Origin: an uncultured Oscillospiraceae bacterium
GTDB lineage: Bacteria; Bacillota; Clostridia; Oscillospirales; Ruminococcaceae
Assembly: GCA_910578255.1 (NCBI GenBank)
Contig: CAJTQM010000025.1
Coordinates: forward strand, 1-30,056
Direction of reading: 5' to 3'
DNA length: 30,056 nt
Shown here one piece after another: positions 14,515-22,722 of the stretch; positions within the stretch are counted from its first letter, which is position 1; every line of letters starts with the position of its first letter. The notes beneath the pieces are model-generated. The model searched no databases. It saw nothing but the letters and a program-made list of their open reading frames with translations, and was not told the origin of the DNA. Position numbers and translations under genes: made by a program.

Positions 14515-15888
14515 GTGAATTACGGGCGGATTTTGCAAAGTCAGCAGGCTTTTTTCCAAAGCGGCGCCACCCTGCCGGTTTCCTTTCGAAAAACGGCGCT
14601 GTCGCTTTTGGAAGGCGCAATCCAAAGCCGCCGGGCAGAAATCGAAACCGCTCTGGCCCAAGACCTGGGAAAATCTCGGCAGGAAGCCGGCATGACCGAA
14701 ATCGCCCTGGTGCTGGAGGAAATTCGCTTTGCCAAACGGCACTTAAACGGCTGGAGCTGCGCCAAAAGGGTGAGGACGCCCATAAGCCATTGGCCGGGGC
14801 GGCAGCGAATCCAGCCGGTTCCCTATGGGTCGGTGCTGATCCTCTCCCCCTGGAACTATCCGTTTCAGCTTTGTATGTCCCCGCTGGCCAGTGCTCTGGC
14901 CGCCGGCAACTGCGCCGTAGTCAAGCCCTCGGAGTTGGCGGGGCATACGGCCCAGGCGATCTGCGCTTTGCTGGGGGAAATCTTCCCGCCGGAATATGTG
15001 TCAGTCTGTTTGGGAGAGGCGGATACCGCCGCTGCCCTTACTGCGTTGCCCTTTGATAAAATCTTTTTTACCGGTAGCGGAGCCGTGGGCAAAAAAGTCC
15101 TGGCAGCGGCGGCCCAAAACTTGACCCCCGTCACGCTGGAACTGGGCGGAAAATGCCCCTGCCTTGTAGACGCTTCGGCCGATTTGCAGACGGCGGCCCG
15201 GCGGATTATGTGGGGGAAAATCCTCAACTGCGGGCAGACCTGTGTGGCGCCGGACTATGTGCTGGTCCACCGGTCGGTCAGGGACGCGTTTATCCGGCAG
15301 TGCCGCGCGGCGGCCGAGGAGTTTTTGGGGGTCAACCCGCTGGCAAGCCCCGATTACGGGCGGATTGTGGACGAAGCCCACTACCAGCGGCTGCTGCGCC
15401 TATTAGAGGGCTGCCGGATTTTGTTTGGCCGCGAGACCGATTCCAACACGCTTCGGCTGTCGCCCACCCTGGTCGACGACCCGCCGCTGGAACTGCCGGT
15501 GATGCAGGAGGAAATTTTCGGACCGATTCTGCCGGTTCTGCCCTTCGACACGCTCGGCCAGGCGGCGGGGATCGTCCGGCAGAACCCCCACCCGCTGGCC
15601 GCGTACTTTTTTGCCTCGGACAAAAAGGCGCTGGCCGCCATGCAAAACGCCTTTTCCTATGGCGGATGCTGTATAAACGATACGGTTTTGCAGCTGGCGT
15701 CCCCCCATCTTCCCTTTGGCGGCGTTGGCGAAAGCGGCATGGGTCAAAGCCACGGCCGGTACGGTTTTTTGACCTTTTCCCATCTGCGGGGAATCTACCG
15801 GCGATGGGGCAGCTGGGAGCCGGATCTGCGCTATCCGCCCTACAATGAGAAAAAGCTTTTTTGGGTGGAAAAATCCATGCGTCTATAA
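14515..15888 (+). CDS. Aldehyde dehydrogenase, class 3-like
   Basis: 457 residues, the length of class 3 / fatty-aldehyde type NAD(P)-dependent aldehyde dehydrogenases. Visible are the oxyanion-stabilising SPWNYPF (N114), KPSE (137-140) at the cofactor site, FTGSGAVGKKV (185-195), the general base in LELGGK (E209) and the nucleophile in NCGQTC (C243). The conserved EEIFGPILPV lies near residue 340. The C-terminus lacks an obvious membrane anchor. Start GTG 14515 is 10 nt after AAAAAGGAG; I see no better start. It is downstream of the GntR/UTRA regulator, probably in one transcript. The substrate aldehyde is unknown. Confidence 0.92.
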   Translation: MNYGRILQSQQAFFQSGATLPVSFRKTALSLLEGAIQSRRAEIETALAQDLGKSRQEAGMTEIALVLEEIRFAKRHLNGWSCAKRVRTPISHWPGRQRIQPVPYGSVLILSPWNYPFQLCMSPLASALAAGNCAVVKPSELAGHTAQAICALLGEIFPPEYVSVCLGEADTAAALTALPFDKIFFTGSGAVGKKVLAAAAQNLTPVTLELGGKCPCLVDASADLQTAARRIMWGKILNCGQTCVAPDYVLVHRSVRDAFIRQCRAAAEEFLGVNPLASPDYGRIVDEAHYQRLLRLLEGCRILFGRETDSNTLRLSPTLVDDPPLELPVMQEEIFGPILPVLPFDTLGQAAGIVRQNPHPLAAYFFASDKKALAAMQNAFSYGGCCINDTVLQLASPHLPFGGVGESGMGQSHGRYGFLTFSHLRGIYRRWGSWEPDLRYPPYNEKKLFWVEKSMRL

Positions 15889-16006
15889 TAGAGCAAAAAA
15901 TTATATATATTTTTTGTGCAATTATACAATTTTTATAAATTCGACAGGTTTTATGCCGTTATTCTTCCGAAAATGTCCATTTTCTCCAATTCCGGCGCAG
16001 ATTTTA

Positions 16007-16035
16007 TTGTTTTTTTTCCCTTTCTCCTGTAAAAT
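16007..16035 (+). promoter_or_regulatory. Candidate promoter of the V-ATPase operon
   Basis: TTGTTT (16007-16012) and TAAAAT (16030-16035) are 17 nt apart within the AT-rich 242-nt gap after the aldehyde dehydrogenase gene. This gives a leader of about 90 nt before the first operon gene. A weak AT-only hairpin at 15897-15920 could end the upstream transcript. Confidence 0.5.
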
Positions 16036-16130
16036 GATAAATTGGAAGTATTGAGTGTTTGTTAAGCGCAGATTCTGCGTGCTGGCCAATACCTCCTTTT
16101 TATAAAATTCCATTAAAGCGTGGTGATAAA

Positions 16131-16439
16131 ATGGGACAGGATACGATTCAGGCAGTCCGCGAAGCGGAGCAGAAGGCGGACCAGATCGAGCAGCAGGCCC
16201 AGGCGGAAAGCGCTTCGATTTTGGCTCAGGCGCGCAGTCAGGCCAAAGAGGAAATGGACCAGATGCTCGCCCGTGCCCGCGCCGACAGCCGTCAGGCCCT
16301 GCAACAGGCGCGCCAAAAAGCGGATGAAACGCTGACACAGGCGGCCGCGGCGGCTGAGTCTGAAATTCAGACGATGCGAAAAAACGCTTCGGCCAAAAAA
16401 GGGGAAGCCATCCGGATGATCCTATCCGAACTGATTTAG
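16131..16439 (+). CDS. V-type ATPase peripheral stalk subunit (G/H, NtpF/AhaH-like)
   Basis: 102 residues, a single long coiled-coil helix extremely rich in Ala, Gln, Glu and Lys (EAEQKADQIEQQAQAES...), ending with a short basic tail and a hydrophobic last turn (IRMILSELI). This matches the small peripheral-stalk subunit that pairs with subunit E and links the catalytic head to subunit I. The ATG at 16131 is preceded by GGTGATAAA; a frame open to 16059 has no ribosome site and different composition. Being the first gene before subunit I matches the ntpF position in the Enterococcus ntp operon. Confidence 0.82.
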   Translation: MGQDTIQAVREAEQKADQIEQQAQAESASILAQARSQAKEEMDQMLARARADSRQALQQARQKADETLTQAAAAAESEIQTMRKNASAKKGEAIRMILSELI

Positions 16440-16475
16440 CATTCACGATTTATCAGAAAGGAGGCTTCTCAAACT

Positions 16476-18503
16476 ATGGCGGTACTGCAGATGAAACGAG
16501 TGAACATCTGTGCATTAAAAAAAGACCGCAAACCGGTGTTGGAACTTTTGCAGCGGCGCGGCGCGGTAGAGGTGGATTCCGTTTTGCCCGAAGACAGCGT
16601 CTTTTCCCGGACGGATACCTCTGCGAACCGTTCCATTTTTCAAAAGAATATTTCTGCGGCGTCGTCGGCGCTGGAAATTTTAGACCAGTATGCGCCGGAG
16701 AAAAAGTCCATGCTTGCCTCGCTGGAAGGGCGGACGCCCAAAACCAACAAGGACTATGATGCGTTTTCCCAAAAGTACGACACGGTGATGGAGACCGTCT
16801 ACGAAATTACGGCCTTATCCCGCAGCATTGCGGAAAACAAATCGGAAATTACAAAGCTGCAAGGCCAGCTGGAGGCACTTGCTCCCTGGCTGGATCTGGA
16901 TTTGTCCATGCGGTTTAAAGGAACCGCAAAAACCAGTGCCTTTATCGGCACCTTACCCGGCGGCATGGGGCTGGAGGCGGTTTTGGAACAGCTGTCGCAG
17001 CAAAATCCCCAGCTTCCGGCGGTACATGTGGAAATCATCAGTACCTCTCAGAATCAAACCTGCATTCTCGCCCTTTGCCATAAAGAGGGTGCGGCCCAGG
17101 TGGAGGAGGCCTTGCGCAGCATCGGCTTTGCCCAGCCGGCAAACCCGACCAAGCATTCACCGGCCCAGCGCAAGGAAGAACTGGAAGATCGTGTCCTGCG
17201 GGCGGAAGCGGAAATTGACGTGGCAAAAGAGGAAATTACCTCCTTTGCAAGCCAGCGGGAGGATATCCAGTTTGCCATCGACTATTTCACCATGCGGCTG
17301 GAAAAGTATGGCGTGATCGGGGAACTGGCCCAGTCCAAACGGGCGTTTGTCCTCACCGGATATGTTCCGGCCAAAAAGGCGGATGATCTGAAAAGTGAGT
17401 TGGAGCAGCGCTTCGATCTGTCGGTAGAAATCTCCGACTGCGATCCGGCTGTCGACGCGCCGATTATGCTTAAAAACAACGCCTTTTCGGCCCCGGTGGA
17501 AGGGGTGCTCGAGTCCTTTGGCCTGCCGGGCCGGGGGGAGGTCGACCCTTGCTCCATTATGTCGATTTTTTATTACGTTTTGTTTGGACTGATGCTTTCC
17601 GACGCGGCCTACGGCCTTTTGATGGTCATCGGCTGCGGATTTGCGCTGTTAAAGTTTAAAAATATGGAGTCCGGTATGCGCAAAACGTTGCAGATGTTTT
17701 TCTACTGCGGCATTTCCACTGCGTTTTGGGGCTTTATGTTTGGCAGCTTTTTCGGCGATTTGATCAACGTCGTGGCAACCACCTTCTTCGGCCGGCCGGA
17801 CGTGACCTTAGGTCCGATCTGGTTTGAACCGGTGAAGGAGCCCATGCGGATGCTGGTGTTTTCCATGCTGATGGGTATTATCCACCTGTTTACCGGTTTG
17901 GCCATGAAGGCCTACCAGTACGCCAAGCAAAAAGCCTGGCTGGATATTTTGTACGACGTGGGCTTTTGGTACATGCTTTTGGTGGGACTGATCGTGTTTG
18001 GCCTTTCCACCGAAATGCTGCCCGGCATTTTGCAGCTGTCGTTTATCCTGCCTTCCACGGCGGGTACGGTGGGAATCATCGCGGCGGGCATCGGCGCGGT
18101 AGGAATTATCCTCACCGCCGGGCGGGAATCCCGCAATCCCTTTAAGCGGCTTTTGAAGGGCGCTTATGGGCTTTACGGCGTGACCAGCTATCTGTCCGAC
18201 GTGCTCTCCTATTCCCGTTTGCTGGCCCTGGGCCTGGCCACCGGCGTTATCGCCACGGTCATCAACTCTATGGGCAGCATGATGGGCGGCGGCATCGGCG
18301 GCGCAATTGTATTCATTCTGATTTTCCTGGTTGGACATACCCTGAACATGGCAATCAACCTGTTGGGCGCATATGTGCATACCAACCGTTTGCAGTTCGT
18401 TGAGTTTTTTGGTAAGTTTTATGAGGGCGGCGGAAGGCAGTTCCAACCGTTTGCCGTTCATACAAAATATTACAACATCAAGGAGGAAACTTATAATGGA
18501 TAA
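16476..18503 (+). CDS. ntpI: V-type ATP synthase subunit I
   Basis: 675 residues. The N-terminal ~350 residues are cytosolic with coiled-coil stretches (around 95-125 and 230-270). The C-terminal half has about seven or eight transmembrane segments starting with IMSIFYYVLFGLMLSDAAYG. The conserved segment SYSRLLALGLATGVIA contains R581, the arginine expected to face the proteolipid carboxylate and drive release of the ion. This subunit is the membrane stator (a subunit of A/V-ATPases) through which ions pass. AAAGGAGG precedes the ATG. The end overlaps the start of the proteolipid gene by 8 nt, so translation is coupled. Confidence 0.95.
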   Translation: MAVLQMKRVNICALKKDRKPVLELLQRRGAVEVDSVLPEDSVFSRTDTSANRSIFQKNISAASSALEILDQYAPEKKSMLASLEGRTPKTNKDYDAFSQKYDTVMETVYEITALSRSIAENKSEITKLQGQLEALAPWLDLDLSMRFKGTAKTSAFIGTLPGGMGLEAVLEQLSQQNPQLPAVHVEIISTSQNQTCILALCHKEGAAQVEEALRSIGFAQPANPTKHSPAQRKEELEDRVLRAEAEIDVAKEEITSFASQREDIQFAIDYFTMRLEKYGVIGELAQSKRAFVLTGYVPAKKADDLKSELEQRFDLSVEISDCDPAVDAPIMLKNNAFSAPVEGVLESFGLPGRGEVDPCSIMSIFYYVLFGLMLSDAAYGLLMVIGCGFALLKFKNMESGMRKTLQMFFYCGISTAFWGFMFGSFFGDLINVVATTFFGRPDVTLGPIWFEPVKEPMRMLVFSMLMGIIHLFTGLAMKAYQYAKQKAWLDILYDVGFWYMLLVGLIVFGLSTEMLPGILQLSFILPSTAGTVGIIAAGIGAVGIILTAGRESRNPFKRLLKGAYGLYGVTSYLSDVLSYSRLLALGLATGVIATVINSMGSMMGGGIGGAIVFILIFLVGHTLNMAINLLGAYVHTNRLQFVEFFGKFYEGGGRQFQPFAVHTKYYNIKEETYNG

Positions 18504-18978
18504 TCTCGGTATTGTATTTGCTTTGCTCGGCGCGGTTTTGGCTGCATTGATGGCCGGTATCGGCTCTGCTATCGGCGTAGGAATGGGCGGCGAGGCGGCC
18601 GCGGGCGTCTGTACGGACGATCCTTCCAAATTCGGTAAAGTCCTGATTCTTCAGCTGCTTCCCGGTACCCAGGGCATTTACGGACTTCTGATCGCGTTTA
18701 TCACCCTGTCCCAGATCGGTATCCTCGGCGGCTCCGGCGATATCAGCCTGGCGAAGGGCCTTTTGTACTTAGCTGGCTGCCTGCCCATGGCTTTCGTTGG
18801 CTACTGGTCCGCGCTCAAGCAGGCCAAATCCGCCGTATCCGGCATCTCTTTGGTTTCTAAACGCCCCGACCAGTCCGGTAAAGCCATCATCTTCGCAGCG
18901 ATGGTTGAGACCTACGCGATTTTGGCGTTGCTGGTTTCCATCCTGGCTATCACCGGCATCGGCGGCCTGAACATCTAA
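18496..18978 (+). CDS. ntpK: V-type ATP synthase subunit K (16-kDa proteolipid, predicted Na+ type)
   Basis: 160 residues with four transmembrane helices arising from two fused hairpins. The rotor ring subunit carries the ion. The first hairpin has PGTQGIYG (T58, Q59) where a carboxylate would be expected. The second has Q109 in helix 3 and the essential E138 in AAMVETYAIL. These correspond to the known E. hirae NtpK sodium ligands Thr64, Gln65, Gln110 and Glu139 (plus a main-chain oxygen at Leu61, here L55). Proton-type rings lack this set. AAGGAGG lies within the end of subunit I, and the start is ATG 18496. Na+ specificity is an inference from these residues. Confidence 0.95.
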   Translation: MDNLGIVFALLGAVLAALMAGIGSAIGVGMGGEAAAGVCTDDPSKFGKVLILQLLPGTQGIYGLLIAFITLSQIGILGGSGDISLAKGLLYLAGCLPMAFVGYWSALKQAKSAVSGISLVSKRPDQSGKAIIFAAMVETYAILALLVSILAITGIGGLNI

Positions 18979-19031
18979 GCGGCTTGCCTTATGAAGCAGA
19001 TTTCCAATACGATTATAAGGAGAGCCGGCAT

Positions 19032-19628
19032 ATGACAGGATTAGAGAAAATTACGACCCAAATTATTGACGACGCAAAAGCCAGCGCCCAAAAAGCGAAG
19101 GCTGCGGCGGAAGAAGAAGCGTCCAAGATCCTGGCGTCGGCAAAAGCACAGCGTGAAGAACAGGCGGCTCAGATAGCGGCGCAGACACAGGCACAGGTTG
19201 ACCAGATCGGGGCAAACGCCCAATCCGGCGCGTCCCTTCGCCGGCGGCAGGTTCTTCTTGCGGCCAAGCAGCAGATGATCTTCGAGACCATCCAGGCGGC
19301 CCGGGAATCCCTTCTGGCGCTGGACGATGAAGCCTATTTCAGCCTGATTTTCAAAATGGCCGGAAAGTTCGCCCTGCCTCAAGAGGGAAAGCTGATTTTA
19401 AACGAAAGAGATCTGGCCCGGGTCCCCAGTGATTTTGACCAGCGGCTCAAGGCAGCGGTTCAACCGGTATCCGGCGCGTCCCTTTCCCTTTCGAACGAAA
19501 CCCGCCCGGTGGACGGAGGCTTTGTGCTGGACTATGACGGGATTGAGGAAAACTGTTCATTCGAAGCATTGTTCTATTCCAGCCAGGAGGCGCTGCAGGA
19601 TAAAGTTCAGGAATTTCTGTTCCAGTAA
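19032..19628 (+). CDS. ntpE: V-type ATP synthase subunit E
   Basis: 198 residues. The N-terminal half (about 1-90) is a long charged coiled coil rich in Ala, Gln and Lys, pairing with the G/H subunit in the peripheral stalk. The C-terminal globular half contains the strand-rich region from KLILNERDL to GGFVLDYDGIEENCSFEALF, with the family's Gly-Gly-Phe and final helix. ATG 19032 is preceded by AAGGAGAG; the frame is open upstream to 18984 without a ribosome site. The length is typical for the family. It follows the proteolipid gene by 53 nt in the same operon. Confidence 0.93.
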   Translation: MTGLEKITTQIIDDAKASAQKAKAAAEEEASKILASAKAQREEQAAQIAAQTQAQVDQIGANAQSGASLRRRQVLLAAKQQMIFETIQAARESLLALDDEAYFSLIFKMAGKFALPQEGKLILNERDLARVPSDFDQRLKAAVQPVSGASLSLSNETRPVDGGFVLDYDGIEENCSFEALFYSSQEALQDKVQEFLFQ

Positions 19629-19640
19629 GGAGGTAGGATT

Positions 19641-20612
19641 ATGGCGAAACCCGATTATATTTATGCGGTAGCCCGAGTCCGCGCCAAAGAACTTTCATGC
19701 TTTAGTTCCTCCACTCTAGAACAGCTGATGGCCTGCAAAACCTACGAAGAATGTATCCGCATGCTGAACGAAAAAGGCTGGGGCAGCGGCTCTGCCGGGC
19801 AGACGCCCGAGTCCCTTTTGGAAGGGGAGCGGAACAAAACCTGGGAGCAGCTGCGGGAATTGGTCGAGGATATGCGCGTTTTCGACGTGTTTTTATACGC
19901 CAACGACTATCATAACCTGAAAGCGGCCATCAAAGAGAACTACGCCCCTTCTCAGGGCGCGGATATCTATAACCCCAACGGAACCGTTGACCCGGCTGTT
20001 TTTAAACAGGCGGTGGAGGAGCACGACTTTTCGGCGCTCCCGCCTCAGATGGCGTCAGCGGCGGATGAGGCACTGTCCGTTCTGCGGGAAACCGGCGATG
20101 GCCAGCTTTGCGATATCGTGGTGGATCAGGCCGCCCTGCAGGCGATTTTGGCTGCGGGCAAAGCCTCTGAGTGCCCGCTTTTGGCCTTTTACGCCGAGCA
20201 TACGGTGGCCACTGCCGATATAAAAATCGCCGTTCGGTGTCAAAAGACCGGAAAGTCTTTGGAATTTGTGCGGCGGGCGCTGGCCCCCTGCGATACGCTG
20301 GATGTTTCCCAGCTGGCGCAGGCCGCGGTGGAAGGATCCGGCGCCATCGGCGAGTATTTAAGCGGCACCTGCTATGAGGGCGCCGTGGAGGCGCTGAATC
20401 AGTCGGCCTCTGCCTTCGAGCGCTGGTGCGATAACCGGCTGATCGAAAAGATCCAGCCGCAAAAGTATGAAACGACAACCGTTGCCCCTCTTGCCGCCTG
20501 GTTGCTGGCGAGGGAAAACGAAATCAAAACCGTCCGCATCCTGCTTTCAGGCAAGCGCAACGGACTTTCGGACGATGCAATTCGGGAAAGGTTAAGGGAG
20601 ATGTATGTATAA
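19641..20612 (+). CDS. ntpC: V-type ATP synthase subunit C (V-ATPase d-like socket subunit)
   Basis: 323 residues, all helical and soluble. It begins YIYAVARVRAKELSCFSSSTL, the characteristic N-terminus of archaeal/bacterial subunit C, and ends with a helical region from WLLARENEIKTVRIL, matching the conserved E-x-K-x-hydrophobic-R-x-I-L motif. It caps the proteolipid ring and connects it to the central shaft. AAGGAGGTAG precedes the ATG. Its last 8 nt overlap subunit F. Confidence 0.94.
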   Translation: MAKPDYIYAVARVRAKELSCFSSSTLEQLMACKTYEECIRMLNEKGWGSGSAGQTPESLLEGERNKTWEQLRELVEDMRVFDVFLYANDYHNLKAAIKENYAPSQGADIYNPNGTVDPAVFKQAVEEHDFSALPPQMASAADEALSVLRETGDGQLCDIVVDQAALQAILAAGKASECPLLAFYAEHTVATADIKIAVRCQKTGKSLEFVRRALAPCDTLDVSQLAQAAVEGSGAIGEYLSGTCYEGAVEALNQSASAFERWCDNRLIEKIQPQKYETTTVAPLAAWLLARENEIKTVRILLSGKRNGLSDDAIRERLREMYV

Positions 20613-20928
20613 GATTGCAGTTTTAGGCGACCGCGACAGCATTTACGGGTTTGCCGCGCTGGGTCTGGATACCTATCCCGTTTACGACCCTACCGAGGCA
20701 GTCCGCACCCTGCGCCGCCTGGCGGAAGGAAACTATGCGGTCATTTACGTCACAGAAGCGCTGGCGGCCCAAATCGACGAGGAGTTGGACCGTTACCGCT
20801 CCCAGCGGCTGCCCGCCATTATCCTGATTCCCGGCGTGTCCGGCAATACCGGCCGCGGAATCGCCAACGTAAAACGGTCGGTGGAGCAGGCCGTAGGCTC
20901 CGACATCATCTTTGGCAATGATAACTAA
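20605..20928 (+). CDS. ntpG: V-type ATP synthase subunit F
   Basis: 107 residues with the CheY-like fold of subunit F: strand YKIAVLGDRDSIYGFAALGL, then YAVIYVTEALA and LPAIILIPG, ending with the helical VKRSVEQAVGSDII. It joins subunit D in the central stalk and can regulate activity. ATG 20605 follows AAGGGAG by 4 nt and overlaps the end of subunit C. In the Enterococcus nomenclature this is NtpG, elsewhere AtpF. Confidence 0.94.
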   Translation: MYKIAVLGDRDSIYGFAALGLDTYPVYDPTEAVRTLRRLAEGNYAVIYVTEALAAQIDEELDRYRSQRLPAIILIPGVSGNTGRGIANVKRSVEQAVGSDIIFGNDN

Positions 20929-20949
20929 CAAAAAGCAGGTGAAAAATAC

Positions 20950-22722
20950 ATGAGCAAAGGTACCATTAAAAAAGTTGCCGGGCCTCTGGTCATCGCCCAA
21001 GGAATGCGCGACGCCAATATGTTTGACGTGTGCCGCGTCAGCGGCCAGCGCCTGATCGGCGAAATCATCGAGATCCACGGCGACGAGGCTTCGGTGCAGG
21101 TTTATGAAGAGACCTCCGGCTTGGGCCCCGGCGAGCCCGTTGAATCCACCGGCGCGCCCTTGAGCGTGGAGTTGGGACCGGGCCTGATCGGCAGCATCTT
21201 CGATGGCATTCAGCGCCCGCTGGAAACGATCATGGAGGTTTCGGGAAACAACCTGCAGCGTGGAATCGAGGTTCCCTCTTTAAGCCGCGAAAAGGTTTGG
21301 CACTTTGTCCCCTCGGTGAAAGAGGGCGATTCGGTCACCGGCGGCGACATCATCGGTTCGGTGCAGGAGACGAAGATCGTATCTCACAAAATCATGGCGC
21401 CCAACGGCGTGTCCGGTAAGGTGAAATCCATCCAGGAGGGCGACTTCAACATTACCCAGACTGTTGCGGTCATCGAAAACGAAAACGGCGGCGAAACGGC
21501 CCTGACCCTGATGCAGAGTTGGCCGGTGCGAAAAGGCCGCCCGTATAAAGAGAAACTTCCGCCGGATATGCCCCTGGTCACCGGCCAGCGGGTCATCGAC
21601 ACCCTGTTCCCCATCGCCAAGGGCGGCGTTGCGGCGGTACCGGGTCCCTTCGGATCGGGCAAAACTGTTGTGCAGCATCAGCTGGCCAAATGGGCCGAGG
21701 CGGATATCATCGTCTACATCGGCTGCGGCGAGCGCGGCAACGAGATGACCGACGTTTTGAACGAGTTCCCGGAGTTAAAGGACCCCAAAACCGGTTTCTC
21801 TTTGATGGAGCGTACCGTTTTGATCGCCAACACCTCCGATATGCCGGTTGCGGCCCGCGAGGCTTCGATTTACACCGGCATCACCATCGCCGAGTATTTC
21901 CGCGATATGGGCTATTCGGTGGCGCTGATGGCCGACTCTACCTCCCGTTGGGCGGAGGCGCTGCGCGAAATGTCCGGCCGTTTGGAAGAGATGCCCGGTG
22001 AAGAGGGCTACCCCGCTTACCTGGGCAGCCGTCTGGCCCAGTTCTATGAGCGGGCCGGCCGGGTGGTCACCCTGGGTAAGGAAGGACGCGAGGGCGCTTT
22101 GAGCGTTATCGGCGCCGTATCCCCTCCCGGCGGTGATATTTCCGAGCCGGTTTCCCAGGCGACCTTACGTATCGTCAAGGTGTTCTGGAGTCTGGACTCT
22201 GCTTTGGCCTATGCCCGTCACTTCCCGGCGATCAACTGGCTGACCAGCTATTCGCTGTACGCCGACAATACCGCCAACTGGTTTAACACGAGTGTTCACG
22301 AGGATTGGACCCAGTTAAAGCAGCAGCTGATGCGTATGCTGCAGGAAGAGGCGGAACTGGACGAAATCGTCCAGCTGGTTGGTATGGACGCTCTGTCCCC
22401 GGCCGACCGGCTGAAGCTGGAGGCTGCCCGTTCCATCCGCGAGGACTTTTTGCATCAGGACGCTTTCCACGAGGTGGACACCTATACCTCTTTGGAAAAG
22501 CAGTATCTGATGATGAAGCTGGTTTTGGCCTTTTACGAGTCCACTGTCGGCGCGCTGCAATCCGGCGTCGGCGTCGACGCGCTGGTGAAGCTGTCGGTGC
22601 GTGAGCGGATTGGCCGTTTCAAATATACGCCGGAGGATCGGATCGCCGGAGAGTTTGAGGCGATTATCCGGGAAATGAATAAAGAAATTGAGGAACTTTC
22701 CCAGACGAAGGAGGACTTCTAA
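20950..22722 (+). CDS. ntpA: V-type ATP synthase catalytic subunit A
   Basis: 590 residues, the catalytic ATPase subunit. The P-loop GPFGSGKT is at 232-239, followed by CGERGNEM (259-266) with the catalytic Glu, and LMADSTSRWAEALREMSGRL as Walker B/arginine region. The ~90-residue non-homologous insertion typical of A subunits precedes the P-loop (about 110-200). The A and B subunits form the alternating hexamer that couples ATP hydrolysis or synthesis to rotation. The start ATG has only a modest GGTGA. Its stop shares a base with the start of subunit B. Confidence 0.97.
   Translation: MSKGTIKKVAGPLVIAQGMRDANMFDVCRVSGQRLIGEIIEIHGDEASVQVYEETSGLGPGEPVESTGAPLSVELGPGLIGSIFDGIQRPLETIMEVSGNNLQRGIEVPSLSREKVWHFVPSVKEGDSVTGGDIIGSVQETKIVSHKIMAPNGVSGKVKSIQEGDFNITQTVAVIENENGGETALTLMQSWPVRKGRPYKEKLPPDMPLVTGQRVIDTLFPIAKGGVAAVPGPFGSGKTVVQHQLAKWAEADIIVYIGCGERGNEMTDVLNEFPELKDPKTGFSLMERTVLIANTSDMPVAAREASIYTGITIAEYFRDMGYSVALMADSTSRWAEALREMSGRLEEMPGEEGYPAYLGSRLAQFYERAGRVVTLGKEGREGALSVIGAVSPPGGDISEPVSQATLRIVKVFWSLDSALAYARHFPAINWLTSYSLYADNTANWFNTSVHEDWTQLKQQLMRMLQEEAELDEIVQLVGMDALSPADRLKLEAARSIREDFLHQDAFHEVDTYTSLEKQYLMMKLVLAFYESTVGALQSGVGVDALVKLSVRERIGRFKYTPEDRIAGEFEAIIREMNKEIEELSQTKEDF

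Noticed and set aside
15889..16130. AT-rich gap as a replication origin or riboswitch
   Set aside because: I saw no DnaA-box cluster, no dnaA/dnaN neighbours and no recognisable conserved riboswitch core; a plain promoter region suffices.
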